Positions 31,480 to 38,753 of a stretch of DNA of 64,000 nucleotides are shown one piece after another. Each line of letters begins with the position of its first letter. Positions within the stretch are counted from its first letter, which is position 1. Both the position numbers and the translations under genes were made by a program. Source of the DNA: Streptomyces sp. NBRC 109706 (lineage in GTDB: Bacteria > Actinomycetota > Actinomycetes > Streptomycetales > Streptomycetaceae); assembly GCF_000974485.1 (NCBI RefSeq), contig NZ_BBOM01000005.1:976289-1040288 (forward strand), read 5' to 3'. The notes under the pieces are model-generated. The model saw only the letters and a list, made by a program, of their open reading frames with translations. It had not been told where the DNA came from and searched no databases.

Positions 31480-31981
31480 TCTGCTGGCTGGCACTCAGCG
31501 CACCGCGATGCACCTGGAGATGCGCGACGTCTACGGCGTGGGTGACGAAGCCGCCGACTACGAGCGCTGGAAACGCACTGGCGAACGTGACAGCGACCCT
31601 GCGTCGGAGTACTGGGCCCCGTGGGTACGCCTGATCGGCGAGACGGTGGCGCGGGGCGTCTCCATGCGGCGCGCTCGGGTCGTCTCAGAACCGGTGAGTG
31701 ACTACATCCGCTATGAGCACGCCGGCGCGGTGGTGAACGTCGCCGCCGGAGAAGACGTGCGCTGGCTGCCACGTCGGCAGGCATCAGATCTGTTGTTGCC
31801 TGGGAACGACCTGTGGGTCTTTGACCACGACGCCGTGCTGTTCAACCACTTCGACGGTAACGGCAACTGGTCATCTCCCCAGTGGGAGGTGCGCACGGAA
31901 TCAGCCCTGGTCAACCAGGTTCGTGCGGCGTTCGAGGCTGTATGGAGCCGTGCCGTGCCACACGCGGACTTCAAGGTCTGA
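31451..31981 (+). CDS. DUF6879 family protein
   Basis: A 176-residue protein with the family signature: an aromatic, acidic centre (AADYERWKRTGE...EYWAPWVRLIGETVARG), R-ARVVSEPVSDYIRYE and the closing DLWVFDHDAVLFNHFDGNG. These proteins accompany XRE-DUF5753 regulators in actinomycetes, as here, and probably act with them in signalling or a toxin-antitoxin-like pair. No biochemical activity is established to my knowledge. Confidence 0.85.
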   Translation: MSQSEPGFLDLLAGTQRTAMHLEMRDVYGVGDEAADYERWKRTGERDSDPASEYWAPWVRLIGETVARGVSMRRARVVSEPVSDYIRYEHAGAVVNVAAGEDVRWLPRRQASDLLLPGNDLWVFDHDAVLFNHFDGNGNWSSPQWEVRTESALVNQVRAAFEAVWSRAVPHADFKV

Positions 31982-32000
31982 CCCCGCCGACGATCTATCG

Positions 32001-32849
32001 ATGCCTGCCAACCCCTCGTCATCCGCTCAGGAAGCACGACAGCTGCTGGCCGGCCGCCTGCGCGACCTTCGACTGGACGCGGAGCTGTCCGGCCGGGAGC
32101 TGTCCGTGCAATGCGGCTGGAGCGACGCCAAGACCAGCCGCATAGAGCACGCCCGGACTCCGCCGTCTGATGGCGATATCCGGGTGTGGTGCTCGGCTTG
32201 CGGGGCAGAGGGGCAGGCTGCGGAGCTGATCGCTATCAACCGGCGCGCTGATGAGCTGTACGTGCGGTGGAAGAAACTGCACGGTCACGGGATGCGCCGC
32301 GCGCAAGAGGATGTTCTGCCGCTGTACGAGCGAACCCGGCATCTGCGGGTGTACGTCTCCAACGTCATCCCAGGCATTCTCCAGACCCAGCAGTACGCGG
32401 CGGCCCTGCTGGCAAGGATTGCGGCCTTCCAGGGGACCCCAGACGACTCCACCGAGGCTGCCGCCTCGCGCATCGAGCGTTCCCAGGTGCTTCACCAAGG
32501 GCGCCACACCTTTGCCTTCCTGCTGGAAGAGACGGTCCTCCGGTACCGCATCGGGAATGCCGAGACGATGGCCAACCAACTTGGGTACTTGCTGGCCGTG
32601 ATGGCGCTGCCCAACGTGAGCCTCGGTGTGATCCCCTTCTCCGCCCCTCGGACTCTCTGGCCGCTGGAAGCCTTCTACGTGTTCGACGACAAGCGGGTCA
32701 GCTCCGAGCTGCTGTCCGCTGCGGTGAACGTCTCAGCTCCGAGCGAGATCGCCCTTTACACCCGGGCGTTTTCTGAGCTGGCCGACATGGCCGTCTACGG
32801 GGGCAGCGCTCGGCGCCTCATCGTTGAAGCAATCACCTCCCTGGGATGA
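32001..32849 (+). CDS. XRE regulator with DUF5753 domain
   Basis: A 282-residue protein. The N-terminal HTH spans residues about 14-65 (LAGRLRDLRLDAELSGRELS...WSDAKTSRIEHAR), and the DUF5753 domain occupies about 105-275 (VIPGILQTQQYAAALL, FLLEETVLRYRIG, SLGVIPFSAPRTLWP). This is the WhiJ-like architecture of Streptomyces developmental regulators. It follows the DUF6879 gene by 19 bases. Confidence 0.9.
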   Translation: MPANPSSSAQEARQLLAGRLRDLRLDAELSGRELSVQCGWSDAKTSRIEHARTPPSDGDIRVWCSACGAEGQAAELIAINRRADELYVRWKKLHGHGMRRAQEDVLPLYERTRHLRVYVSNVIPGILQTQQYAAALLARIAAFQGTPDDSTEAAASRIERSQVLHQGRHTFAFLLEETVLRYRIGNAETMANQLGYLLAVMALPNVSLGVIPFSAPRTLWPLEAFYVFDDKRVSSELLSAAVNVSAPSEIALYTRAFSELADMAVYGGSARRLIVEAITSLG

Positions 32850-32935
32850 CTTCGTGCAAATCTGTGTAAGCGCATAGCGGTAGCCGTTGCGCTCTCCCTA
32901 CGGTCCTTGGCACGACCTCGGCCAGGGAGGCAGGG

Positions 32936-33358
32936 ATGGCGGTGTCTGAGGATGCGCACGACGGTTGGTTGCCCGCTACCGGCGGTCCGGTGCGGGTGCG
33001 GGCGGGCCGGTGGTGGGACGCGATCAGGGCGCCGCTGGTGCACGCCTGGGTTGTCCCTGAGTGGGTGGCCCACGTGCCGGCGATCGTGTCCCGGCGGCCC
33101 GACCGGCTCACGTGGCTCGTGCCGGTCGGCTGCATCGTCCTGGCTGACCTGCCCGCCGCCGTTGAGCTGTTGCGCGACGGCGAGGACGTGGTGGTCCCGC
33201 CGGCGGACGCCTATCGGCAGGCCGCCGGGACCCCGCCCGAGACTCATTGGACGCTGCCGCCGCTCGGCGCCGGCGGGCCAGTGATGGACCCGCCCGATGC
33301 GCTCATCCGCGCGTTGCGCGCCGCTGTCGGTGACCGCCACGCGGGGGTGCCGGCATGA
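32936..33358 (+). CDS. Hypothetical protein, paralogue of the next gene (copy 1)
   Basis: A 140-residue protein. It shares GRWWDAIR, a (W)LVPVG strand and a closing (D)PPDALIRALRAA with the protein encoded at 33355, so the two arose by tandem duplication. Similar proteins occur near XRE-DUF5753 genes in Streptomyces. The function is unknown. It overlaps the second copy by ATGA. Confidence 0.65.
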   Translation: MAVSEDAHDGWLPATGGPVRVRAGRWWDAIRAPLVHAWVVPEWVAHVPAIVSRRPDRLTWLVPVGCIVLADLPAAVELLRDGEDVVVPPADAYRQAAGTPPETHWTLPPLGAGGPVMDPPDALIRALRAAVGDRHAGVPA

Positions 33359-33771
33359 TCCCCGCCAGGCCGCTCCCGGAGTGGATGCCGTCCGAGGCTG
33401 CGGGCGCGGCCGTGCTGGAGACCGGACGTTGGTGGGACGCCGTGCGGCAGCGGGATCTCGAAGGGCTGGTCACGGTCGAGGCGTTGCGGCGGCGCGGCCC
33501 GGTGATCCGCAACCAGGTCAACGGCACGTTCGCCTGGCTGATCCCGATCGGCGCCGCCGACGGATGGTCCCTGCCAGACCATACCGAGGTGTTGAGCGGC
33601 GGCCGGCGGCTCGCCGTCCCCGCCGCGTCCCTCGTCCACACCGCGTGGACCGGCGGGCTGGGCGTCGCAGGCCCGGCCACCAGCTGGTACGTCCGCCCCG
33701 AGGGGGACTGCCTGACCGACCCGGACGCGCTCCACCGCGCCCTGCACGTGGCGGCCGCCGCGCCCCGCTGA
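33355..33771 (+). CDS. Hypothetical protein, paralogue of the previous gene (copy 2)
   Basis: A 138-residue protein with GRWWDAVR, FAWLIPIG and LTDPDALHRALHVA aligned to copy 1. The sequences have diverged strongly elsewhere, so this is an old duplication. The coupled translation suggests a heterodimer. The function is unknown. Confidence 0.65.
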   Translation: MIPARPLPEWMPSEAAGAAVLETGRWWDAVRQRDLEGLVTVEALRRRGPVIRNQVNGTFAWLIPIGAADGWSLPDHTEVLSGGRRLAVPAASLVHTAWTGGLGVAGPATSWYVRPEGDCLTDPDALHRALHVAAAAPR

Positions 33772-33774
33772 ACC

Positions 33775-33954
33775 CCTGCTGCCACCTGGACCCTGACCCT
33801 GGGGAGGGTCCCACCAGCTGGCAGCAGGACCGCCCGCCCTGCGGCTGGCCCCCCGTCAGTCGCAAGGCGGGCACCCACCCCCTCCGGCGTCACCCCCTGT
33901 CCGCCGGAGAACGCCTGCCCGCAGCCGGCCCCCACCGCACGCTGCGGGCAGGCA
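33775..33954. terminator. Two hairpins after the paralogous pair
   Basis: CCTGCTGCCA (33775-33784) pairs with TGGCAGCAGG (33819-33828). GCCTGCCCGCAGC (33914-33926) pairs perfectly with GCTGCGGGCAGGC (33942-33954). They fill the 212-base gap before the small gene at 33984. Confidence 0.6.
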
Positions 33955-33983
33955 CCCCCACCCCGTCACCCGAGGAGTAGCGC

Positions 33984-34166
33984 ATGACCGCTGATATGGA
34001 CGACGACCAGCTGATCGCCAACGTCCGCGCCGTAGCGGCCAACAACGCGGCGGCCCGCGACCCGGAACGCAGCCCCGAGGAGCGAGAGCTGGCCGAGCGG
34101 TTGGCCGCCGGGTTCGCGAAACGCCTCACGACGTCAACAGACAAGCCGGACGACGCCGCGAGCTGA
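33984..34166 (+). CDS. Small acidic/helical hypothetical protein
   Basis: A 60-residue helical protein (MDDDQLIANVRAVAANNAAARD...ERELAERLAAGFAKRL) preceded by GAGGAG. It is the last rightward gene of the prophage before the convergent hairpins. No family was recognised. Confidence 0.55.
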   Translation: MTADMDDDQLIANVRAVAANNAAARDPERSPEERELAERLAAGFAKRLTTSTDKPDDAAS

Positions 34167-34240
34167 CTCCCGCGCTGGGATGGGCGCGGGCGGTGGGTGG
34201 GTCTCCTCCTCGGGCGCGGCGGAGAGCCCACCACCCGGTC

Positions 34241-34323
34241 CCTGCCCGCCGTGTACGTGGTCACGGCGGGCAGGGGCACGGCAGCGCCCCCCAGCAACCC
34301 ACACGGGTTGCTGGGGGGCGCTG
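34241..34323. terminator. Double bidirectional terminator between convergent operons
   Basis: CCTGCCCGCCGTG (34241-34253) pairs with CACGGCGGGCAGG (34262-34274). A second hairpin has a perfect 19-bp stem, 34282-34300 with 34305-34323, around loop ACAC. It separates rightward and leftward right-arm genes. Confidence 0.85.
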
Positions 34324-34330
34324 TTCGCGT

Positions 34331-34489
34331 TCAGGCGGGCTGCTGGGTGGGGCAGGCGATCGTGGGTGCTGCGGGCTCGGGCGTCGGGGTGGTCTCGGTG
34401 TTGGCGAGTTGGGGTGTGCCGAGGATGAGTGCGGCGAGGAATAGGGCCATGGCAGTGGGGTAGTTGGTGTGTTCGGTTTGGTTGTTCAT
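34331..34489 (-). CDS. Small secreted or membrane peptide
   Basis: A 52-residue protein read from ATG 34489 (AAGGGG upstream). One hydrophobic segment (AMALFLAALILGTPQLA) is followed by a Thr/Pro-rich tail ending CPTQQPA, like a signal anchor. It is the last gene of the leftward operon. Confidence 0.55.
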   Translation of the reverse strand: MNNQTEHTNYPTAMALFLAALILGTPQLANTETTPTPEPAAPTIACPTQQPA

Positions 34490-34622
34490 CAGATCCCCTT
34501 GGCGGTGTTGGGCGGGCAGAGATCCCCTCACCACGAGTCCAGCGAGTCGATCTCGCTACAACCAGGTGGGGATGACTGCACGCGCCCCCTCACCACTCAT
34601 AGGCGGGGGTGACTGCACGGGC
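34490..34622. other. Spacer with short direct repeats
   Basis: No gene. GATGACTGCACG and GGTGACTGCACG recur about 47 bases apart near 34570 and 34617. Their meaning is unknown. Confidence 0.35.
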
Positions 34623-34730
34623 TCAGTGGCGGCAGGTCCATCCGCCGTCGGGGGTGCGGGTGCAGGGCTGGCCGCAGCTGCGGCAGGTGGGCGGGCGGGC
34701 GATGGGGTGGGGGAAGCGGGGCAAGGGCAT
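34623..34730 (-). CDS. Mini zinc-ribbon protein
   Basis: A 35-residue protein (MPLPRFPHPIARPPTCRSCG...GGWTCRH) with C-x2-C and a C-terminal C-x-H pair that could bind zinc. GGAG lies 8 bases before the ATG. Tiny zinc-ribbon proteins of this plan are found beside transfer and spread genes of Streptomyces mobile elements. The function is unknown. Confidence 0.5.
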   Translation of the reverse strand: MPLPRFPHPIARPPTCRSCGQPCTRTPDGGWTCRH

Positions 34731-34810
34731 GATGGTGGACTCCGTTCCAGGGTTGGGGCGGTGCCCCGGGCCGGCCGGTCGCCTGGCAGTGATGCGGCCG
34801 GCCCGGGGGG

Positions 34811-35554
34811 TCACAGGGCGTGGTGTCGGGCGGTGGTTTCGGCGGGGTTGCGGAGGGTGAACGCGCCCTGAGCCCACTCCTCTACCGTCGGGTCTGTAGG
34901 TGTAGCTGTAGTTCCCTGACCTGCGGGACTACGCCCCGAGAGGGGGTCTGGAAGGGGCGGGGGAGGGGGCAGGTGGTGCCGGTAGATGCCGGTGTTCACC
35001 CCCACGCCCTTCACCCGGACCGAGTCGGTGATGGTGATGTCGAGGCGGCCGGCCCAGGCGCGCACGGTGGTCGTCGTCCACTCCCCGGGCAGTTGCTCGC
35101 CGAGTGCCTGGGCGAGGGTGGAGAGGTGGATGCGGTCCGCTTCGCCGAGCACGGCGTAGACGGCGGCCAGCACCTCGTCGTCGTCCACGGCCGGCGCCGG
35201 CGGGCGTGCGGCGTGGGCCGCCGTGTGGGCGGCGGCGTACCAGCCGACGGCGCCAGGGATCGCCGTCCACGGGGCGGCGGTGAGGGTGCCCACGCCAGCC
35301 GTGACGATCAGGTAGCAGCCGCCGAGGGTGCCGGCGGCGCGGGCGGCGCGGAGGCGCCACAGGGCCCACACCGCGCGGTACCCGGTCGGCCCCGGCCGCG
35401 GCTTCTTCGCGTCCTCCTCGGACTCCCCTTCCGGCAGAGCGGGTTGGGGGAGTTCGGCGGGCCACTGCCAGGTTGCCCACTGGCGGGCCAGCAGGATCGT
35501 GCCGTCGCGGAGGATGCCGGCCGGTTCGGTGAGGGCGGGCCCCGGGCCGGTCAC
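34811..35554 (-). CDS. Membrane protein with C-terminal winged-helix domain
   Basis: A 247-residue protein. It has two hydrophobic segments (about 72-92 GTLGGCYLIVTAGVGTLTA and 98-115), then a soluble C-terminal region (about 120-200) resembling a winged helix (LAAVYAVLGEADRIHLSTLAQAL...TTTTVRAWAGRLDI). The tail is Pro-rich. A membrane-tethered DNA-binding protein is likely. The GTG start overlaps the upstream stop (GTGA). Confidence 0.65.
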   Translation of the reverse strand: MTGPGPALTEPAGILRDGTILLARQWATWQWPAELPQPALPEGESEEDAKKPRPGPTGYRAVWALWRLRAARAAGTLGGCYLIVTAGVGTLTAAPWTAIPGAVGWYAAAHTAAHAARPPAPAVDDDEVLAAVYAVLGEADRIHLSTLAQALGEQLPGEWTTTTVRAWAGRLDITITDSVRVKGVGVNTGIYRHHLPPPPPLPDPLSGRSPAGQGTTATPTDPTVEEWAQGAFTLRNPAETTARHHAL

Positions 35555-36057
35555 AGCAGTCCCCCGAGCGCGTCACCGATCCCGTTCGCGGCTGGCGCGA
35601 GGGCGACCGCCGCCCACCCGGCGATCGAGTCGGCCAACCCCAGACTGACGCCGGTCAGCAGCCCGAGCACGATGTGGAGCCAGGGGCGGCGGCCCCAGAC
35701 GAGCAGCGCGACCAGGGCGACCGTGCACAGGATGACGACCATGTTCCCGCCAGGCGTCAGCGCGTCCGCGTACTGGCGGGTGACCTCGGGGCTGGCCGAG
35801 CCGGTGCCGTGCTCCAGGGCGACGTCCCCGGTCTCGGTGGTGCCCCACAGGGCCCAGCCGGCGGCACCGCCGAGGAGGCCGCCGCCGGTGAGGATCAGCA
35901 GCATCCCGTACAGCGTGCTGCCCAGGTAGGGCAACAGCGCCTTGACCCGGTGGCCGTCGCGGATCCACCAGCGGATCAGCATCACGACCAGGATGGACAA
36001 GCCGACGGTCACCGAGCCGAGGGTGACGACCATCGGCGGAGAGGAGAACTCGGTCAT
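35551..36057 (-). CDS. Polytopic membrane protein
   Basis: A 168-residue protein with four or five TM segments (about 10-30, 45-71, 105-122, 126-158) rich in Gly and Leu. No enzyme motif is seen. It overlaps both neighbours by 4 bp, so stoichiometric production with the other operon membrane proteins is likely. It may be part of a membrane complex. Confidence 0.65.
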   Translation of the reverse strand: MTEFSSPPMVVTLGSVTVGLSILVVMLIRWWIRDGHRVKALLPYLGSTLYGMLLILTGGGLLGGAAGWALWGTTETGDVALEHGTGSASPEVTRQYADALTPGGNMVVILCTVALVALLVWGRRPWLHIVLGLLTGVSLGLADSIAGWAAVALAPAANGIGDALGGLL

Positions 36058-36215
36058 GGGGTGCCCCCGAAGTGGATGAGCAGCGCGACGGCCGCGCTGG
36101 CGAGGGTGGTGATCAGGGCCCAGCCGAGAAGAGGGCGCAGCAGCTCGGGGAACAGCGCGGCCAGCACGCCACCGGCGGCGACCATGGCGAAGACGAAGAA
36201 CACGCCGGCGGTCAT
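36054..36215 (-). CDS. Tiny two-helix membrane protein
   Basis: A 53-residue protein: two hydrophobic helices (AGVFFVFAMVAAGGVLAALF and LLGWALITTLASAAVALLI) joined by a short loop with a charged residue. It overlaps the genes on both sides by ATGA. A holin- or Spd-like small membrane subunit is possible. Confidence 0.65.
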   Translation of the reverse strand: MTAGVFFVFAMVAAGGVLAALFPELLRPLLGWALITTLASAAVALLIHFGGTP

Positions 36216-37582
36216 GACGCCACCGCCTCGACGGCTCGGTCGAGCTGCGTGCGGATGCGCTGCGCGCGGGGCTGCCCGATGCGCAACTCCCGCTGCAGGA
36301 TGCGCAACCCGGCTGGCCGGCCGTGGGCGGCCAGGTGTGCATCGTCGATGTCGCGCGCCTGGTCCAGCAAGGGGTCGGGATCCAGGTCGTCCTCGTCGTC
36401 GTCAACCGCATCCGGATGCGCATCCGGGAGGGGATGTGGCTGTTCATCGGCCGGGGCGGGCCGTTCCGGCTCCTCGTGCTGCGCGTCGCCCGGGTACGCA
36501 TCCCGGGGTGCATCCGGCTGCATCTCGGGGGCGCCGGCGGGCGCTTCGATGGCGTGCTTCCGCCGTCGGATGACCATCTCGGCCTGAACTTCCGAGCACG
36601 GGATGCCGTGCTCGGTCGCGATGGACGCGACGAGGGCGGGGTGCGCATCCGGATGCGCATCCGCGACGAGGGCAACCGCATCCGCTGGATGCATCCGCCG
36701 CAACTCCGCACCCGCGAGTGCACGCGGGCTCTCGCCGGCCGGGTGCGCTTCGGGAAGCGCCCACGGCGAGGGCAGGTCGAGCGCGAGCAGCTGCGCGGCG
36801 CCGAGGCGGGCAGCCAGCTTTTCGAGGAACCGGCGCTTCTGCTCGGGGTTGGTGGCGACGCCAGAGCGAGCCACGGCGCGGGACAGACGCCGCTCGACAC
36901 GCCCTCGCCGCCGGCGGGCCCGCTCCGGCAGCTGCCCCAGGCGGTCTACATACTCAACGGCGCGGTCGGTCCACCGGTCGCGGGTAATCTGCGCGGCGTC
37001 GCGGTTGCGGGTGGCGACGCCGAGGCGGGACAGGGCCCGCTCCCGCAGGTCCCGGCCAAGCACCGCGAGGAGCCCGTGGCTGGCGGACTCCGGGCGGGCG
37101 TGCCGGATCTCGATGCCCATCGCGAGGTGCCACAGCAGCGCGGCGAGGATCGGGCCGAAGAACGCGCGCACGGTGCCCCCCACGGCCCCGCCCTCGGCGA
37201 AGGCCGGGATGATCTGCACGCCGCTGATGACCCACACCAGCAGGCCGGGGGTGCCCGGAGAGCCGGTGTCGTTAAGGGACTGGCGGGCCATCAGGGCGCA
37301 CGCCAGGAGGGCGAGTTCTCCGGCCGCGAACAACGCGGCCCGCTCAGGGGTGCTGACCATGTCGAGCCAGTGGGCGGCGAACCGCCAGGACGTGTCCCCC
37401 GAGTAGGCGGTGCAGCCGGCCGCCGCCACGGCGGTTACCACCACGGCCGCCGGCGTACCGGCCAGCCGTCGGCGCAGCACGCCCACGGCAAGCGAGGCCA
37501 GCCACAGCGCGGTGACCGCCACGACCGCACCAGCCGCCCACAACGGCCACTCCGCCGGCAACGGGGGCAAGGTCGGGTTCAC
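36212..37582 (-). CDS. Spd-like membrane protein with cytoplasmic HTH domain
   Basis: A 456-residue protein. It has five TM segments in the first 160 residues, then a basic helical region (ERARRRRGRVERRLSRAVAR), a long acidic linker with repeated DAHPDA units, and a C-terminal HTH-like segment (GLRILQRELRIGQPRAQRIRTQL). The plan of membrane domain plus DNA-binding tail recalls SpdB/SpdB2 of Streptomyces plasmids, integral membrane proteins known to bind DNA and assist intramycelial spread. Homology here is inferred from architecture only. Confidence 0.6.
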   Translation of the reverse strand: MNPTLPPLPAEWPLWAAGAVVAVTALWLASLAVGVLRRRLAGTPAAVVVTAVAAAGCTAYSGDTSWRFAAHWLDMVSTPERAALFAAGELALLACALMARQSLNDTGSPGTPGLLVWVISGVQIIPAFAEGGAVGGTVRAFFGPILAALLWHLAMGIEIRHARPESASHGLLAVLGRDLRERALSRLGVATRNRDAAQITRDRWTDRAVEYVDRLGQLPERARRRRGRVERRLSRAVARSGVATNPEQKRRFLEKLAARLGAAQLLALDLPSPWALPEAHPAGESPRALAGAELRRMHPADAVALVADAHPDAHPALVASIATEHGIPCSEVQAEMVIRRRKHAIEAPAGAPEMQPDAPRDAYPGDAQHEEPERPAPADEQPHPLPDAHPDAVDDDEDDLDPDPLLDQARDIDDAHLAAHGRPAGLRILQRELRIGQPRAQRIRTQLDRAVEAVAS

Positions 37583-37866
37583 CGCGCACCACCACCCTCG
37601 CCCGGGAGGCGGTACGGCTCGTAGGTGGCCGGGTACTCAGTCTCGGCGAGGCGGCTGATCAGCTCGGCCTCCTCGCCCCAGCTGAGCAACTGCCGATCGG
37701 CGGCCAAGCGGCGCAGCGTCTCGCGGGCGATCACAACGCGGACCTGACGCAGCTGGTTGGCCGCCGCCTGGTCCTCCGGGCGGGCGGGCAGCGGCACGTC
37801 CAGCACATCGTGCACGGCCAGCAGCAGCTCCCGCAGCCCTTCGGGCAGCTTGTCGGGACCGTTCAC
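37579..37866 (-). CDS. Small soluble protein of the right-arm operon
   Basis: A 95-residue helical protein (LPEGLRELLLAVHDVLDVPLPARPEDQAAANQL...). It has GTGA overlaps on both sides. No family was recognised. Confidence 0.6.
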   Translation of the reverse strand: MNGPDKLPEGLRELLLAVHDVLDVPLPARPEDQAAANQLRQVRVVIARETLRRLAADRQLLSWGEEAELISRLAETEYPATYEPYRLPGEGGGAR

Positions 37867-38009
37867 CGCCGACCACCGCCCCGCAGAGCGCGGCCAGCGA
37901 CCAGCACGGTGGCGAGGGTGGTGGTGCCGCTGGCGCGGCGGATGATGCCCACCGCGACAACGCGGCGGGGGGAAGGGGTGCGCGAGGGCGCGCCCATGGG
38001 AAGATCCAT
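37863..38009 (-). CDS. Tiny basic protein with strong ribosome site
   Basis: A 48-residue Arg-rich protein (PSRTPSPRRVVAVGIIRRASG...) ending RGGGRR. AAGGAGA stands 7 bases before the ATG, the best ribosome site in the operon. Its stop overlaps the next start. A weak hydrophobic stretch (TTLATVLVAGRAL) may associate with membrane or nucleic acid. Confidence 0.55.
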   Translation of the reverse strand: MDLPMGAPSRTPSPRRVVAVGIIRRASGTTTLATVLVAGRALRGGGRR

Positions 38010-38108
38010 GGTGCCGTCTCCTTGGGCTAATCAGGGAGTTCGGTACTGGGTCGGGCGGCGCGCGCGCCTCGGGTGTTCCAGCACCCGAGAGCTGCCGTCC
38101 GGCCCTCT

Positions 38109-38345
38109 CTATTCGGTTGTGGTTGGTTCCTGCTTGGGTCGGTTCTGGCGGCGCTTCAGCGCCTTGTCGATGGCCTGCCAGCTGCGGCGCAACTCCTTGG
38201 CGACCGCGTAGACGCTGCCCAGCTCGGCCACGCCCTCGGCGAGGGCGTCCTCGCGGCGTTTCGCGGATTGCGAGACCTGAAGTCGGAGCTGTTCCAGCAA
38301 CTCGTCTTCGGCCCGCACCCGCTGACGCCAGGGTGTGGTATCCAT
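38109..38345 (-). CDS. Small HTH-like regulator, first gene of the leftward operon
   Basis: A 78-residue charged helical protein with a predicted HTH (GVAELGSVYAVAKELRRSWQAIDKALKRR). It may autoregulate, since its promoter contains an ACCCTA/TAGGGT inverted repeat. A GTG nine bases upstream is an alternative start. It could act as the operon repressor, like KorA/KorSA-type regulators of plasmid transfer genes. Confidence 0.6.
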   Translation of the reverse strand: MDTTPWRQRVRAEDELLEQLRLQVSQSAKRREDALAEGVAELGSVYAVAKELRRSWQAIDKALKRRQNRPKQEPTTTE

Positions 38346-38352
38346 CGGAAGC

Positions 38353-38382
38353 ACCCTATCTAACCTAGGGTTCGATAGTCAA
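38353..38382 (-). promoter_or_regulatory. Promoter of the leftward right-arm operon
   Basis: On the minus strand TTGACT (38377-38382) and TAGGGT (38353-38358) are 18 bp apart. The -10 box forms an inverted repeat with CCCTA in the spacer, around AACCTAGGGTT, a likely operator. Confidence 0.65.
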
Positions 38383-38462
38383 GACGCAGGTCATTGCTCC
38401 CTGGGGTGCCTTGCGGGATAATGGAGTTACCCCAGGTCAACCGCCGCAAGGTAAGCCCCGAT

Positions 38463-38484
38463 TGCGTGAGCGATGCGTGAGCGG
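38463..38484 (+). repeat. Right arm-type site
   Basis: This is an exact 22-bp copy of 325-346, in the same orientation, 113 bp before the attR core. Together with the left copy it flanks the cross-over site in the circular phage genome. Nearby, CCTTGCGG/CCGCAAGG and CTGGGGT/ACCCCAG inverted repeats interleave at 38401-38451. Confidence 0.6.
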
Positions 38485-38597
38485 GGGTCCCGGAGTGGGG
38501 TGGAATCGGGTGGAGTGCCGTAGAGCATGAATTGCTCTGACCAGGATCTTCTGGAAGCCCGGGGAGTGGGGTGGACCCCCATCGATCCCCCCCTTCG

Positions 38598-38647
38598 GTC
38601 TTGTAAACAGCAGGTCGTCGGTTCGAATCCGACAGGCGGCTCTCGCC
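38598..38647 (+). repeat. attR core (50-bp direct repeat, copy 2)
   Basis: Identical to 195-244. Only the 3' part of the tRNA sequence is present, with unrelated bases before it, so this is the displaced tRNA 3' end and not a second tRNA gene. Confidence 0.95.
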
Positions 38648-38753
38648 TCACCCTCCGGGCGGACCGCCCCCACTTCCCCCCTCCCCTCGGGGAACGCCGT
38701 CGCGCGCCCCCGCGCACGGCTGTCCGCTCGGCCAAAGCTCGGCCGGACAGGGC

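Larger units (their letters stand above)
195..38647. mobile_element. Integrated temperate siphophage (prophage), about 38.4 kb
   Basis: The element is bounded by a perfect 50-bp direct repeat covering the 3' part of tRNA-Thr. It contains an integrase next to attL, early, replication, packaging, HK97-type head, long-tail and lysis genes in canonical order, and an accessory right arm. I see no frameshift or deletion in the core structural genes, so it looks intact. The combination of portal, prohead protease, HK97 capsid, tail-tube protein, frameshifted tail chaperones and an 887-residue tape measure indicates a siphovirus. Excision between the repeats would give a 38,403-bp circle. Confidence 0.95.

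Noticed and set aside
38598..38641. Second tRNA-Thr gene at the right end
   Set aside because: Only the anticodon-to-acceptor part is present; the 5' half is missing, so it is the displaced attR copy.
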